NCBI GenBank assembly: GCA_023266715.1
Contig: JAHFPK010000003.1
Coordinates: 1 to 35,029 of the forward strand
DNA length: 35,029 nt
Direction: 5' to 3'
Source of the DNA: Hyphomicrobiales bacterium
GTDB taxonomy: Bacteria; Pseudomonadota; Alphaproteobacteria; Rhizobiales; Aestuariivirgaceae
The notes under the pieces were generated by a model that was given only the letters and a program-made list of their open reading frames with translations, had not been told where the DNA came from and searched no databases. Shown piece after piece: positions 26,015-33,170 of the stretch (positions are counted from its first letter, which is position 1; each line of letters opens with the position of its first letter). Both the position numbers and the translations under genes were made by a program.

Positions 26015-26601
26015 GAACCCATGTGGGCATAGAGCCGCTGCTGCGGCACCCACAGAACTATTTCATCACCCGCAGTGATAACACCTTCGCGCTCAACCCA
26101 GGCTGTCAGGCCGCGCTTATGGATGGCAGAAACCACAAGCCCTGCATTTGGCTCAGGATGGTGTTGTGCAACCACGTCAGCCACTTGGCGGCAGGGGAAA
26201 TTTTCCATATCAATCACAATGGTCGCACCCGATGAAAACTGCATGCGGGTGGAAGGCGTCAGCATCGTCAGATCAGGAATTCCAGCAGTCACAACATTTG
26301 CCCCCAGCCACTCCGCTTTCATTTCAGGAATTCCCATAAGGCTGGCAATTTCGGCAAGCTCTTCCTCGGAAACAATTGTCAGCTGCCTGACATTGCGAAT
26401 ATCCGTATCCCGTGGATACTGCTTGATGGTGCGCACATCCGATTTCCGCGTCAGCCCTCCATGAAAATCGCTCTTGATGCCTGAAAACAGCAGCTCAAGG
26501 CGGGTCACTTCCGCTTTTTCCAAGCTCTTCTCACGATCGGCGCTGAGAAGCAGTTTTTTGGCCCGGCCCACGAATGGCGCTTTCGACAAAGGGTGTGGCA
26601 A
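26011..26601 (-). CDS. MOSC domain-containing protein
   Basis: A protein of about 196 residues (up to 208 in the track). It is a MOSC (molybdenum cofactor sulfurase C-terminal) domain: GIKSDFHGGLTRKSDVRTIKQYPRD, NVRQLTIVSEEELAEIA, WLGANVVTAGIPDLTMLTPSTRMQFSSGATIVI, and the conserved cysteine in MENFPCRQVADVV. MOSC proteins carry sulfur or bind Moco. Start: TTG 26601 is chosen because GGGAG sits 6 nt upstream; TTG 26637 (track) would leave 5 bp to the divergent tusA ATG. GTG 26571 is also possible. It heads mobA-mobB, with 4-bp overlaps, so the operon is very likely a Moco module. Confidence 0.88.
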   Translation of the reverse strand: MPHPLSKAPFVGRAKKLLLSADREKSLEKAEVTRLELLFSGIKSDFHGGLTRKSDVRTIKQYPRDTDIRNVRQLTIVSEEELAEIASLMGIPEMKAEWLGANVVTAGIPDLTMLTPSTRMQFSSGATIVIDMENFPCRQVADVVAQHHPEPNAGLVVSAIHKRGLTAWVEREGVITAGDEIVLWVPQQRLYAHMGS

Positions 26602-26642
26602 GGGTGGCTCCCATTCCTGTGATTTAGGCCTATACAATAACC

Positions 26643-26879
26643 ATGTCCGACGTTAATTTCGAAGAGCTCATTGACCTTACGGGGCTTCTCTGCCCCTTGC
26701 CAGTGTTGAAAGCGCGAAAGCGCCTGGAGTCCATGCAATCCGGCCATGTCCTGAAGGTGCTTGCCACTGACCCCATGTCGGCCATAGACATGTCGCACTT
26801 CTGCAATGAGCAGGGCCATGTCCTTCTCAGCAACACCAAAAATGGCGATCTGTTCACCTTCAGGATCAAACGCAAATGA
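26643..26879 (+). CDS. tusA: Sulfurtransferase TusA family protein
   Basis: A 78-residue TusA-like protein. The active-site cysteine is Cys17 in TGLLCPLPVLKARKRL, the CPxP motif. A C-terminal sheet with VLKVLATDPMSAIDMSHFCNEQGH follows. TusA relays persulfide sulfur to tRNA thiolation and, in E. coli, supports molybdenum cofactor synthesis, so location next to the Moco operon fits. It is divergent from the MOSC gene with a very short gap. A TATACA hexamer at 26631-26636, 6 nt before the ATG, raises the possibility of a leaderless transcript (inference). The stop overlaps the next gene (ATGA). Confidence 0.95.
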   Translation: MSDVNFEELIDLTGLLCPLPVLKARKRLESMQSGHVLKVLATDPMSAIDMSHFCNEQGHVLLSNTKNGDLFTFRIKRK

Positions 26880-27754
26880 CCTATGATTTCGGCAGTTTCA
26901 ACAATTGGGGTAGCCTTAAAAAAGTGGCTCTGCGCACCCCCGATGTTGCCTTTCACAGCGACGCCCGAATTGATGCCGAATGGGAAAAGCTCAACTATCA
27001 TTCAAGGCCCGACCTCGCTTCCGCAAAACAGGAATTTACCCAAGTCGAGGCAATCCTCGGCAAGACCGGTGCCGACGTGATCAGGCTGCCCGAAGGCGAA
27101 GGCCTAACCCTCGATTCCCTTTACACCCATGACGCCCTGGTCGTCACACCCCGCGGCCTCGTTCGCCCCCATATGGGCAAGCCCGCCCGCCGCCTTGAAC
27201 CTAGGATCAACGGCGCCCATCTCGAAACTCTGGGATTTCCTGTTATTGGCGAAATTACCGCACCCGGCCTCCTTGAAGGTGGCGATCTCATCTGGATTGA
27301 CCGTCACACGCTGCTCGCCGGCAACGGCTACCGCACCAATCAGGAGGGCATCCGACAGCTTTCAAAGCTCTCCGGCTCCGATGTGGAAATTCTTGCTTTC
27401 GACATGCCCCACTACAAGGGCAAATCCGATGTCTTTCATCTCATGTCCTGCTTCAGCCCGCTTGATGCCGATTTGGCCGTTGTCTATCTGCCTCTCATGG
27501 CGGCACGGCTGGTCGAGTTTCTGGAATCGCGCGGCATCACGTTTGTTCATGTGCCCGACGATGAGTTTGAGACGATGGGCTGCAATGTGCTGGCCCTAGG
27601 TCCTCGTCACGCCATGATGGTGGAAGGAAATCCCGAAACCGAAAGACGCATGCGCGCCGCCGGCGTGAATGTCGAAGTGATCAAGGGCTATGACATTTGC
27701 CGCAAAGGCGAGGGCGGCCCTACCTGCATGACAAGACCATTGGTTAGGGCTTGA
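26876..27754 (+). CDS. Dimethylarginine dimethylaminohydrolase/amidinotransferase-fold protein
   Basis: A 292-residue guanidino-group-modifying enzyme of the DDAH/arginine deiminase superfamily. Key residues: the LLEGGDLIWID motif, His188 in DVFHLMSCFSPLD, and the nucleophile Cys284 in GEGGPTCMTRPLVRA. TYDFGSFNNWGSLKKVALRTPD and YTHDALVVTPRGLVRPHMGK are also characteristic (His-Asp near 103). It would convert a methylated or free guanidino substrate to citrulline or a urea product. It is translationally coupled to tusA. Its physiological substrate is not defined by sequence. It overlaps the convergent Spx/ArsC gene by 11 bp. Confidence 0.9.
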   Translation: MTYDFGSFNNWGSLKKVALRTPDVAFHSDARIDAEWEKLNYHSRPDLASAKQEFTQVEAILGKTGADVIRLPEGEGLTLDSLYTHDALVVTPRGLVRPHMGKPARRLEPRINGAHLETLGFPVIGEITAPGLLEGGDLIWIDRHTLLAGNGYRTNQEGIRQLSKLSGSDVEILAFDMPHYKGKSDVFHLMSCFSPLDADLAVVYLPLMAARLVEFLESRGITFVHVPDDEFETMGCNVLALGPRHAMMVEGNPETERRMRAAGVNVEVIKGYDICRKGEGGPTCMTRPLVRA

Positions 27755-28097
27755 GCTGCGAGCGGACTTTTTCTGAAAATCCAACCGTCACTGACCCATC
27801 GGCATGTTCAATCAATGGGCGGCGGATGAGCGAAAGATAGCGCAGTGCGAGTGCAATGGCTTTCTTTTCGGTAAGATTTGCTGTGTCTGCCGGTGACAGA
27901 CCACGCCAGGTATAACCAGCACGATTGATCATTTTCTCCCAGCCGCCCAGCGCGCTGGACCATTTGGAAACCTGCGTGGAATTTAAGGGAGACTCTTTCA
28001 CATCAGTGAAATGATGACTGATATTATAGTCATCAAACCATGCGATGGCCTTGAGGCAGGTTGAACACTTGTTTAGCCCAAAAACCTTGAGTTTCAC
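27744..28097 (-). CDS. Spx/ArsC-like (YffB) thioredoxin-fold protein
   Basis: A 117-residue protein with the ArsC/Spx fold: Cys11 and Cys14 in FGLNKCSTCLKAIAWFD, ITHHF-type segment (ISHHFTDVKESPLNSTQV), and the conserved Arg-Pro in SLIRRPLIEHADGS. The CxxC arrangement is the YffB/Spx style, not a classic plasmid arsenate reductase. It likely acts as a thiol reductase or redox-linked factor, and arsenate reduction is not implied. It is 3 bp after cobW and probably belongs to that operon. Converges with the DDAH gene with an 11-bp overlap. Confidence 0.88.
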   Translation of the reverse strand: MKLKVFGLNKCSTCLKAIAWFDDYNISHHFTDVKESPLNSTQVSKWSSALGGWEKMINRAGYTWRGLSPADTANLTEKKAIALALRYLSLIRRPLIEHADGSVTVGFSEKVRSQLKP

Positions 28098-28100
28098 GAC

Positions 28101-29198
28101 TCACCTATTGAGAGAAAGCGTCTTGTCGGTAAAGGCCCCGGCCCCACCGGTAAGCTGATCGGTGAAAGCCTTGAACAGGCCTTCGATCATGGCTTTTTCA
28201 ATGTCTTTCACGATGAACACCATGCGCGTGGTTTCATCTCCATCGGGCCAGTTGGGCAGACGCACCGGGGGATGGAAAACATGTTGCACCCCATGCAACA
28301 CGATGGGTCTTGCGGGTTCATCGGTCATTTTCACGATGGCCTTCATGCGCAGCATGTTGGCGCCATGATAGGATTTCAAAAGCTCCATGAAGAGTTCAAG
28401 CCCAGCAGGACTGATAGGCTGCGTCTCGGTAAAACTGAATGAGCGGATATGCGCGTCATGGCGTGACACATTATGATGGTGGTGATGATGGCGGTGACGC
28501 TTTCCGGCAGTCTCATAGGCCTCGGCAGCCAGCCACTTCCGCACATCGACAGTTTTCTTTTCCGGATCGAACAGGCCCATGTTGAAAAGCCGTGGCGCGG
28601 TCGCCTCATTGCGGTGCGTTGTGAGCAGCCGTGCCGCCGGATTGAGCTTCCGCAAGCGCGCGATGATTTCGAACAGCATATCCTCGCCCTCCCGGCCGGA
28701 GAGAAGATCGACTTTTGTCAGGACGATGCGATCAGCGACAGATACCTGCTTGACGGCTTCCGCGTGGGCATTGAGCGTTGCCCAGCCATTGAAAGCATCA
28801 ACAACCGTCACCACACCTTCCAAACGGCAGTGTTCAAGGAGTGCCGGCTCGCTCATCACCGAATGCAGAACGGGTGCCGGATCTGCAAGGCCCGTCGTTT
28901 CGATAACGATGCGGTCAAAGGCTTTTATCTCACCCCGGTCGCGCTTGTCCAGCAGATCGTTCATCGTGTCAATGAGGTCGCCCCGGATGGTGCAGCACAG
29001 GCAACCCGAGGCTAGCTCGATGATGTTTTCGTCGGATTTTTCGACCAGCAAGTGATCCAGCGGAACATCGCCAAACTCATTGATGATGACGGCCGCGTTG
29101 GACAGCATCTCGTCTTTCAGGAGCGAATTGAGCAGCGAGGTTTTACCCGCACCGAGGAATCCTGTGAGCACCGCGACAGGGATTGGAAAGTCTTTCAT
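28101..29198 (-). CDS. CobW/COG0523-family GTP-binding metallochaperone
   Basis: A 365-residue G3E GTPase. Walker A is GFLGAGKTSLLNSLL (Gly13 on), and the metal-binding CxCC is in ASGCLCCTIRGDL (Cys66, Cys68, Cys69). VIETTGLADPAPV is the switch II/ExxG region, and LTKVDL is the NKxD-equivalent. A His-rich run (RHRHHHHHHN) near residues 234-243 marks a metal-sensing loop typical of zinc-handling COG0523 members. The C-terminal CobW_C domain follows. It is coupled to the upstream DMT transporter gene by ATGA (29195-29198). Zn rather than Co handling is inferred from the His run; no Zur box was found. Confidence 0.92.
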   Translation of the reverse strand: MKDFPIPVAVLTGFLGAGKTSLLNSLLKDEMLSNAAVIINEFGDVPLDHLLVEKSDENIIELASGCLCCTIRGDLIDTMNDLLDKRDRGEIKAFDRIVIETTGLADPAPVLHSVMSEPALLEHCRLEGVVTVVDAFNGWATLNAHAEAVKQVSVADRIVLTKVDLLSGREGEDMLFEIIARLRKLNPAARLLTTHRNEATAPRLFNMGLFDPEKKTVDVRKWLAAEAYETAGKRHRHHHHHHNVSRHDAHIRSFSFTETQPISPAGLELFMELLKSYHGANMLRMKAIVKMTDEPARPIVLHGVQHVFHPPVRLPNWPDGDETTRMVFIVKDIEKAMIEGLFKAFTDQLTGGAGAFTDKTLSLNR

Positions 29199-30086
29199 GC
29201 CCTAGTTTCCCGGCTTCCCAACAGGCTTGATACAACAAGAGCGGCAAGAACAATGCCGCCTCCGGCATATTGGTTAAAAGTCAGGCGTTCTCCAAACAAC
29301 AGGCCAGCACAGATTGTGGTGACAATGGGTTCCAAATTGTAAAATGGCGCAACGGTTGATGCCGGCGCAAAACGCAAAGAAGACATTTGCAGCATATAGG
29401 CCGCAACGTAGACGGCGGCCACACCGAAGAGGAAATAGAGCCCCCCTGCCGCGCCAGCGCCACCAGGCATCATTTGCAACGCTCCCTCACCAAAATAAAG
29501 CGCAACCAGCAGGGTCGCAGGCCATATTGCCATATGTACCAGACTTCCGAACACGGCAGGGGTGAGATAGCGCGAAATGGAACGTCCGGTAAAAAAACTG
29601 CACCACGCCGCCAAGGGCTGCAACTGTCGCAAGCCCAATGCCGCGAATATCGAGAATGCCAAAACTTGGGCCTATGGCAACCACCAGTCCGGCAAAGGCA
29701 AAAATCGCAATGACGATCCGCCAAAATCCGGGGAATTGCCCTTCAACTAAGGGAGACGCAAGCATGATGAGAACCGGGAAGGTGAAAAAGATAATGACCG
29801 CAAGGCCTATGGGAATGAATTGGACGGATGCCAGATAGGCCACCGAAATCACCAGGGTTGCAAAGGCCTGCCCGGCGAAAGCGCCCCAGGCTGCGCGGGG
29901 AATTCTAAAATTTTCGCCCTGCGCTACAGCGACGAGTGCAAATGCAATGACTGAGGTCCTGAAGAAAGTGGCCTCAACGGGAGGAATTCCATTTTCAAAA
30001 GCCCCCCGGACAAAATTTGGAACCAGGCCATAGATGCTTGCGGCCGCCAAGGCGCAACCAATTCCAAGCCTGACCCGACTGATCAT
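29195..30086 (-). pseudogene. EamA/DMT-family transporter, frameshifted
   Basis: Two overlapping minus-strand ORFs (29487-30095 and 29195-29662) are the two halves of one transporter. Frame A runs through GIGLATVAALGGVVQFF and then turns into YRTFHFALSHPC; frame B has CSFFTGRSISRYLTPAVFGSLVHM. The join is at seven T's on the minus strand (A-run 29591-29597). Removing one T gives VVQFFTGRSIS and a single 296-residue ten-helix protein, the usual EamA length. The start is ATG 30086; the TTG at 30095 is the track start. Either a true inactivating frameshift, a one-base homopolymer sequencing error, or (less likely) slippage. The stop is coupled to cobW. Confidence 0.85.
29591..29597 (-). other. 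Poly-T(7) frameshift point in the DMT transporter
   Basis: Seven consecutive T residues (A's on the plus strand) at the exact position where reading must shift by +1 nucleotide for the transporter to be complete. Six T's would keep the frame. This is the signature of homopolymer length variation. Confidence 0.9.
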
Positions 30087-30097
30087 TCCTTCCAAAC

Positions 30098-31384
30098 TCA
30101 GTGGGCCGTTTTCTTGGTAATTTTCTTATTGTCTATTTTTTGCGCATCAGATCCTTGCGCCACCGGAGCTTGCGCCTTGGCTTTGGGCTCAGGCTCCTTT
30201 GACAAGACTGCAATCTGCGCAAAGGCTTCAGGTGCCATTACATCGCATGTCGCGTTTTGCGAACGGTAGTCATTGCACAGCGCCTGGCTCGTGGATTGAT
30301 CGATATTCCAGAGCATCGCCGCAAAACCAAGTTTGTTTGGCATGCGGACAACGCCAACCTTGCCTGGCGCATCCATGCCTGTTGGGTTGATCAGCCTTCC
30401 GCGAAGCGCCATGTCGGCTTTTTGCAGGGTTTCATAATTTCCAAAAGAGATGCCCCATCCGGCGAGGTCCTTGGCGCGAACCACATTTACGGGCGGCTTC
30501 TTCTTGCACACCGTGCCTGTCATGTCGGCAGGCACAATTTCCCCCAATGCGACGTCAGAAATTTGCGCCAAACGGGGACGGTTCGGCAACGATCCCAACG
30601 CAAAACCATCTGCTAAAAGCGTCCGTGCAATTTCTGCCCGGCTTCCCGAATTGGGGGCGCCGAGAACGACAGCGATCAGTTTGCGCCCGCCGCGTGTGGC
30701 CGAGGCCACAAGATTAAATCCTGAATTGCACACAAAGCCCGTCTTCATTCCGTCAGCTTCCGGCATCGTTCGGATCAGGCTATTGCGATTTAATAATTTG
30801 CGCTTGCCAATCGCCACGTGCTGCTGGGAGAAGTAGTGGCTGTTCTCCGGAAATTCCGAGATGATGACAGCAGCCAAGGCACCGATATCACGCGCCGATG
30901 TAAGTTGGCGCGGATCAAAAAGCCCATTGGGATTCACAAAATGCGTGGCATTCAATCCCAGCTTCTGCGCCGTGGCATTCATCTCCTGGACAAAATTGAA
31001 GACGGTTCCATTTGCGGCTTCGGCAAGCACATAGGCCATGTCGTTGGCGGAATAGACAAGAAGGGTCTGCAAGGCCAGGTCAACCGTGATAGTACCGCCA
31101 GCCCTAATGCCGACTTTGCTTGGCTCCTGCGAGGCTGCCAGGGGCGACACCAGGATTTTCTGGTCGAGACGCAAGGTGCCCGCTTTCAATTTCTTGAAAA
31201 CAATATAGGCGGTCATCAGCTTCGTCAGGGAAGCTGGATACCAGGGTTCACCCGCACGCTCATGGGAAATAACCTCGCCTGTTGCCGCATCAAACAGGAT
31301 GGAAGGTCCGGCATTGGCGGCAGGTGCAATTAAGAGGCCTAAAAGCCCCAACATAAGCAACGGTTTTCGAATATGCGCCGCCAA
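30098..31384 (-). CDS. D-alanyl-D-alanine carboxypeptidase (S11 / DacA-like)
   Basis: A 428-residue penicillin-binding peptidase that trims the terminal D-Ala from peptidoglycan stem peptides. The signal peptide is MAAHIRKPLLMLGLLGLLIAPAANA (about 25 residues). The active site has SLTK (Ser52, Lys55), SAN near residue 112 and KTG in DGMKTGFVCNSGFN. The C-terminus is a charged, Lys/Ala/Pro-rich tail (EPKAKAQAPVAQ). The start is TTG 31384, because the only early ATG (31354) would remove the basic part of the signal. It is followed after 12 bp by the broken DMT gene, so the two probably share a transcript. Upstream lies tRNA-Leu on the same strand. Confidence 0.92.
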   Translation of the reverse strand: MAAHIRKPLLMLGLLGLLIAPAANAGPSILFDAATGEVISHERAGEPWYPASLTKLMTAYIVFKKLKAGTLRLDQKILVSPLAASQEPSKVGIRAGGTITVDLALQTLLVYSANDMAYVLAEAANGTVFNFVQEMNATAQKLGLNATHFVNPNGLFDPRQLTSARDIGALAAVIISEFPENSHYFSQQHVAIGKRKLLNRNSLIRTMPEADGMKTGFVCNSGFNLVASATRGGRKLIAVVLGAPNSGSRAEIARTLLADGFALGSLPNRPRLAQISDVALGEIVPADMTGTVCKKKPPVNVVRAKDLAGWGISFGNYETLQKADMALRGRLINPTGMDAPGKVGVVRMPNKLGFAAMLWNIDQSTSQALCNDYRSQNATCDVMAPEAFAQIAVLSKEPEPKAKAQAPVAQGSDAQKIDNKKITKKTAH

Positions 31385-31495
31385 GTTATGTTCCCTGCCT
31401 GCCTACCACGATTATCGCCTCGGAGTTCGGTGCAAACCGATCACTGCCAACCCACCATTAACACCCGGAATGCGATAAAAGTGCGGCCACAGTTC

Positions 31496-31579
31496 TGGTG
31501 CCCTTGGAGGGACTTGAACCCCCACCTCTTTCGAGAGCGGATTTTGAGTCCGCCGCGTCTACCATTCCACCACAAGGGC
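31496..31579 (-). tRNA. tRNA-Leu (anticodon CAA)
   Basis: The minus strand folds as a type II tRNA with a 7-bp acceptor GCCCTTG/CAAGGGC, D-arm TGGTGGAATGGTAGACG, anticodon stem GCGGA/TCCGC with loop CTCAAAA (anticodon CAA), a variable arm CTC-GAAA-GAG, and T-arm GGGGGTTCAAGTCCCTC. The discriminator A and 3' CCA are encoded (CCA at 31496-31498). 84 nt with CCA. No integrase or repeated 3' end was seen nearby. Confidence 0.95.
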
Positions 31580-31648
31580 ATGCCAGCGCATTCCTCTAAA
31601 GCTTCGAGGCTTGCGCCGTCAACCGGAAAGGCGCTTAAACCAAAAATC

Positions 31649-32068
31649 ATGATCCGAATCTCGAATTCCATATGCATCGATGAGCGTGATATCTCCTTGT
31701 CCTTCATTCGCGCTTCTGGCCCCGGTGGACAGAATGTGAACAAGGTTTCCACTGCAGTGGAACTGCGCTTTGACGTGGCCAAGGCCGTGCTGCCCCACGA
31801 GTTGAAGCGCCGGTTGGAGACCATCGCGGGACGGCAGTTGTCCCAAGACGGGATTCTTATTGTTACCTCGCAGGAGCATCGCTCCCAGGACCGCAACCGT
31901 GCCACCGCTCTCGAAAAATTGATAGAACTCTTGCGCAGGGCTTCGGTTCGACCAAAAAGACGCATTGCAACCAAACCCACGAGGGCTTCAAAGACACGGC
32001 GTCTCGATTCAAAATCAAAACGCTCGACGACAAAGAATTTGAGACGCAGCAAACCATCTTTTGATTAA
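31649..32068 (+). CDS. arfB: Alternative ribosome-rescue factor ArfB (peptidyl-tRNA hydrolase)
   Basis: A 139-residue single-domain release factor-like protein. The catalytic GGQ is at residues 26-28 in IRASGPGGQNVNKVSTAVELRFD, and the basic C-terminal tail (RPKRRIATKPTRASKTRRLDSKSKRS) is the ribosome mRNA-channel probe. It rescues stalled ribosomes lacking a stop codon. Start is ATG 31649; the ORF track's start at 31373 reads through the tRNA-Leu gene on the other strand and gives a spurious 92-residue extension. It is followed 11 bp later by the YqaA-like gene. Confidence 0.95.
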   Translation: MIRISNSICIDERDISLSFIRASGPGGQNVNKVSTAVELRFDVAKAVLPHELKRRLETIAGRQLSQDGILIVTSQEHRSQDRNRATALEKLIELLRRASVRPKRRIATKPTRASKTRRLDSKSKRSTTKNLRRSKPSFD

Positions 32069-32079
32069 GCAGTTCAGCC

Positions 32080-32691
32080 ATGCTCCGCCGACTTTACGAT
32101 TGGACCATTTCGCTCGCAGCACGAAAAACTGCTGAAATCTGGCTCGCCGTTATCGCATTTATTGAAAGCTCGATTTTCCTCGTGCCCGCCGATGTGCTCT
32201 TCCTGCCCATGGCGCTGGCGCGGCCCGAACGCGCCTACCGCCTTGCCCTTGTCGCAACCGCCGCGTCCGTGTTAGGTGGCATTGCCGGATATTTTCTGGG
32301 CTACTTCGCTTACGAAACCGTAGCCCAACCAATCTTGAATTTTTACGGCAAGCTTGCCGCATTTGAGTCGCTGCGGGCCTGCACCGATGAAAATACCATT
32401 GCCTTGCTTCTGGTGACTTCGGGTCTGGCCCATCTTCCTCCCATCAAGGTCGTGACAATTCTTGCCGGCGTTGCTCATGCAAGCTTTTTCATTTTTGTTG
32501 CTTCCTGCATCCTGGCCCGCGGCGCACGGTTTTTTGCCCTGGCCTGGGCCTTAAAAAAATATGGCGAGCCCATCCGGACATTTATCGAAAAGCGCTTGAG
32601 CCTTATTGCCACAATTGCAGCAGCGGCCCTCATTGGCCTTTATTTCATGTTTAAATATTTCAGCGCATCAGGATTTGGAACAACATGCTAG
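32080..32691 (+). CDS. YqaA/DedA-family membrane protein
   Basis: A 203-residue protein with about four or five helices, of the VTT (DedA) superfamily, YqaA branch. Motifs are FIESSIFLVPADVLFLPMALARPERAY near residues 27-53 (Glu-Ser-Ser ... Pro-Ala-Asp), GGIAGYFLGYFAYE in the second helix, and ILARGARFFALAWALKKYG with the conserved arginines near residue 150. DedA members are implicated in lipid carrier or proton-linked transport; the YqaA branch has no assigned substrate. It overlaps dsbB by 7 bp. Confidence 0.85.
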   Translation: MLRRLYDWTISLAARKTAEIWLAVIAFIESSIFLVPADVLFLPMALARPERAYRLALVATAASVLGGIAGYFLGYFAYETVAQPILNFYGKLAAFESLRACTDENTIALLLVTSGLAHLPPIKVVTILAGVAHASFFIFVASCILARGARFFALAWALKKYGEPIRTFIEKRLSLIATIAAAALIGLYFMFKYFSASGFGTTC

Positions 32692-33170
32692 AAAAACTGA
32701 ACCCGCAAAAAGCAGCACTTGTCGTTCTTGTGGTTGCCTTCGCAACCATCGCGGGCGCGTGGATTTTTCAGTTCGCAGGCTATGACCCCTGCCATCTCTG
32801 CCTTTTGCAGCGCTGGGCCTATTACTTTGCGGTTCCTTTTTCCCTGCTGCTGTCAGTCAGCGCAGGAGCCAATCCCAAGGGAGCCCGGCGCGGACTTTAC
32901 CTTCTCGCAGTTGTCATGCTCGGCAGTGCCATTTTTGGTGCCTATCATGCCGGCGTCGAATGGAGGTGGTGGCAGGGACCCGATACCTGCAGTGGGGACA
33001 TCTCGGGCGGGCTTCCCGATCTCACTAAAAAAGTCGTTGCCTGCAACGAGGCGGCAATCCGCATTTTTGGGCTTTCGCTTGCAGGATGGAATGCGGTGAT
33101 CTCACTGGCACTGGCCGGCGTTGCCTTGGCAGGCGCCCGCCATCAAGGATCAAGTTCCGTATCCCAATAG
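32685..33170 (+). CDS. dsbB: Disulfide bond formation protein DsbB
   Basis: A 161-residue, four-helix quinone reductase that reoxidises DsbA. The first periplasmic pair is Cys36-Cys39 in YDPCHLCLLQRWAYY, and the second is Cys102 and Cys120 in PDTCSGD...VVACNEAA, the DsbB arrangement. The conserved Arg of the quinone site is Arg43 in LLQRW. Length fits. It overlaps the upstream membrane protein by 7 bp and the convergent HNH gene by 28 bp; no dsbA in the window. Confidence 0.94.
   Translation: MLEKLNPQKAALVVLVVAFATIAGAWIFQFAGYDPCHLCLLQRWAYYFAVPFSLLLSVSAGANPKGARRGLYLLAVVMLGSAIFGAYHAGVEWRWWQGPDTCSGDISGGLPDLTKKVVACNEAAIRIFGLSLAGWNAVISLALAGVALAGARHQGSSSVSQ

Noticed and set aside
31450-31495. Possible terminator downstream of tRNA-Leu (GTGGCCGCACTTTT on the minus strand)
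   Set aside because: The stem is only three pairs and the T-run is four, below what can be supported.
31373-31648. N-terminal extension of the arfB ORF to 31373
   Set aside because: It runs antisense through the tRNA-Leu gene and gives a non-family sequence; the ATG at 31649 produces the normal ArfB start.
31400-31650. tRNA-Leu as an integration site for a mobile element
   Set aside because: No integrase, no duplicated tRNA 3' end and no change in gene content on either side.
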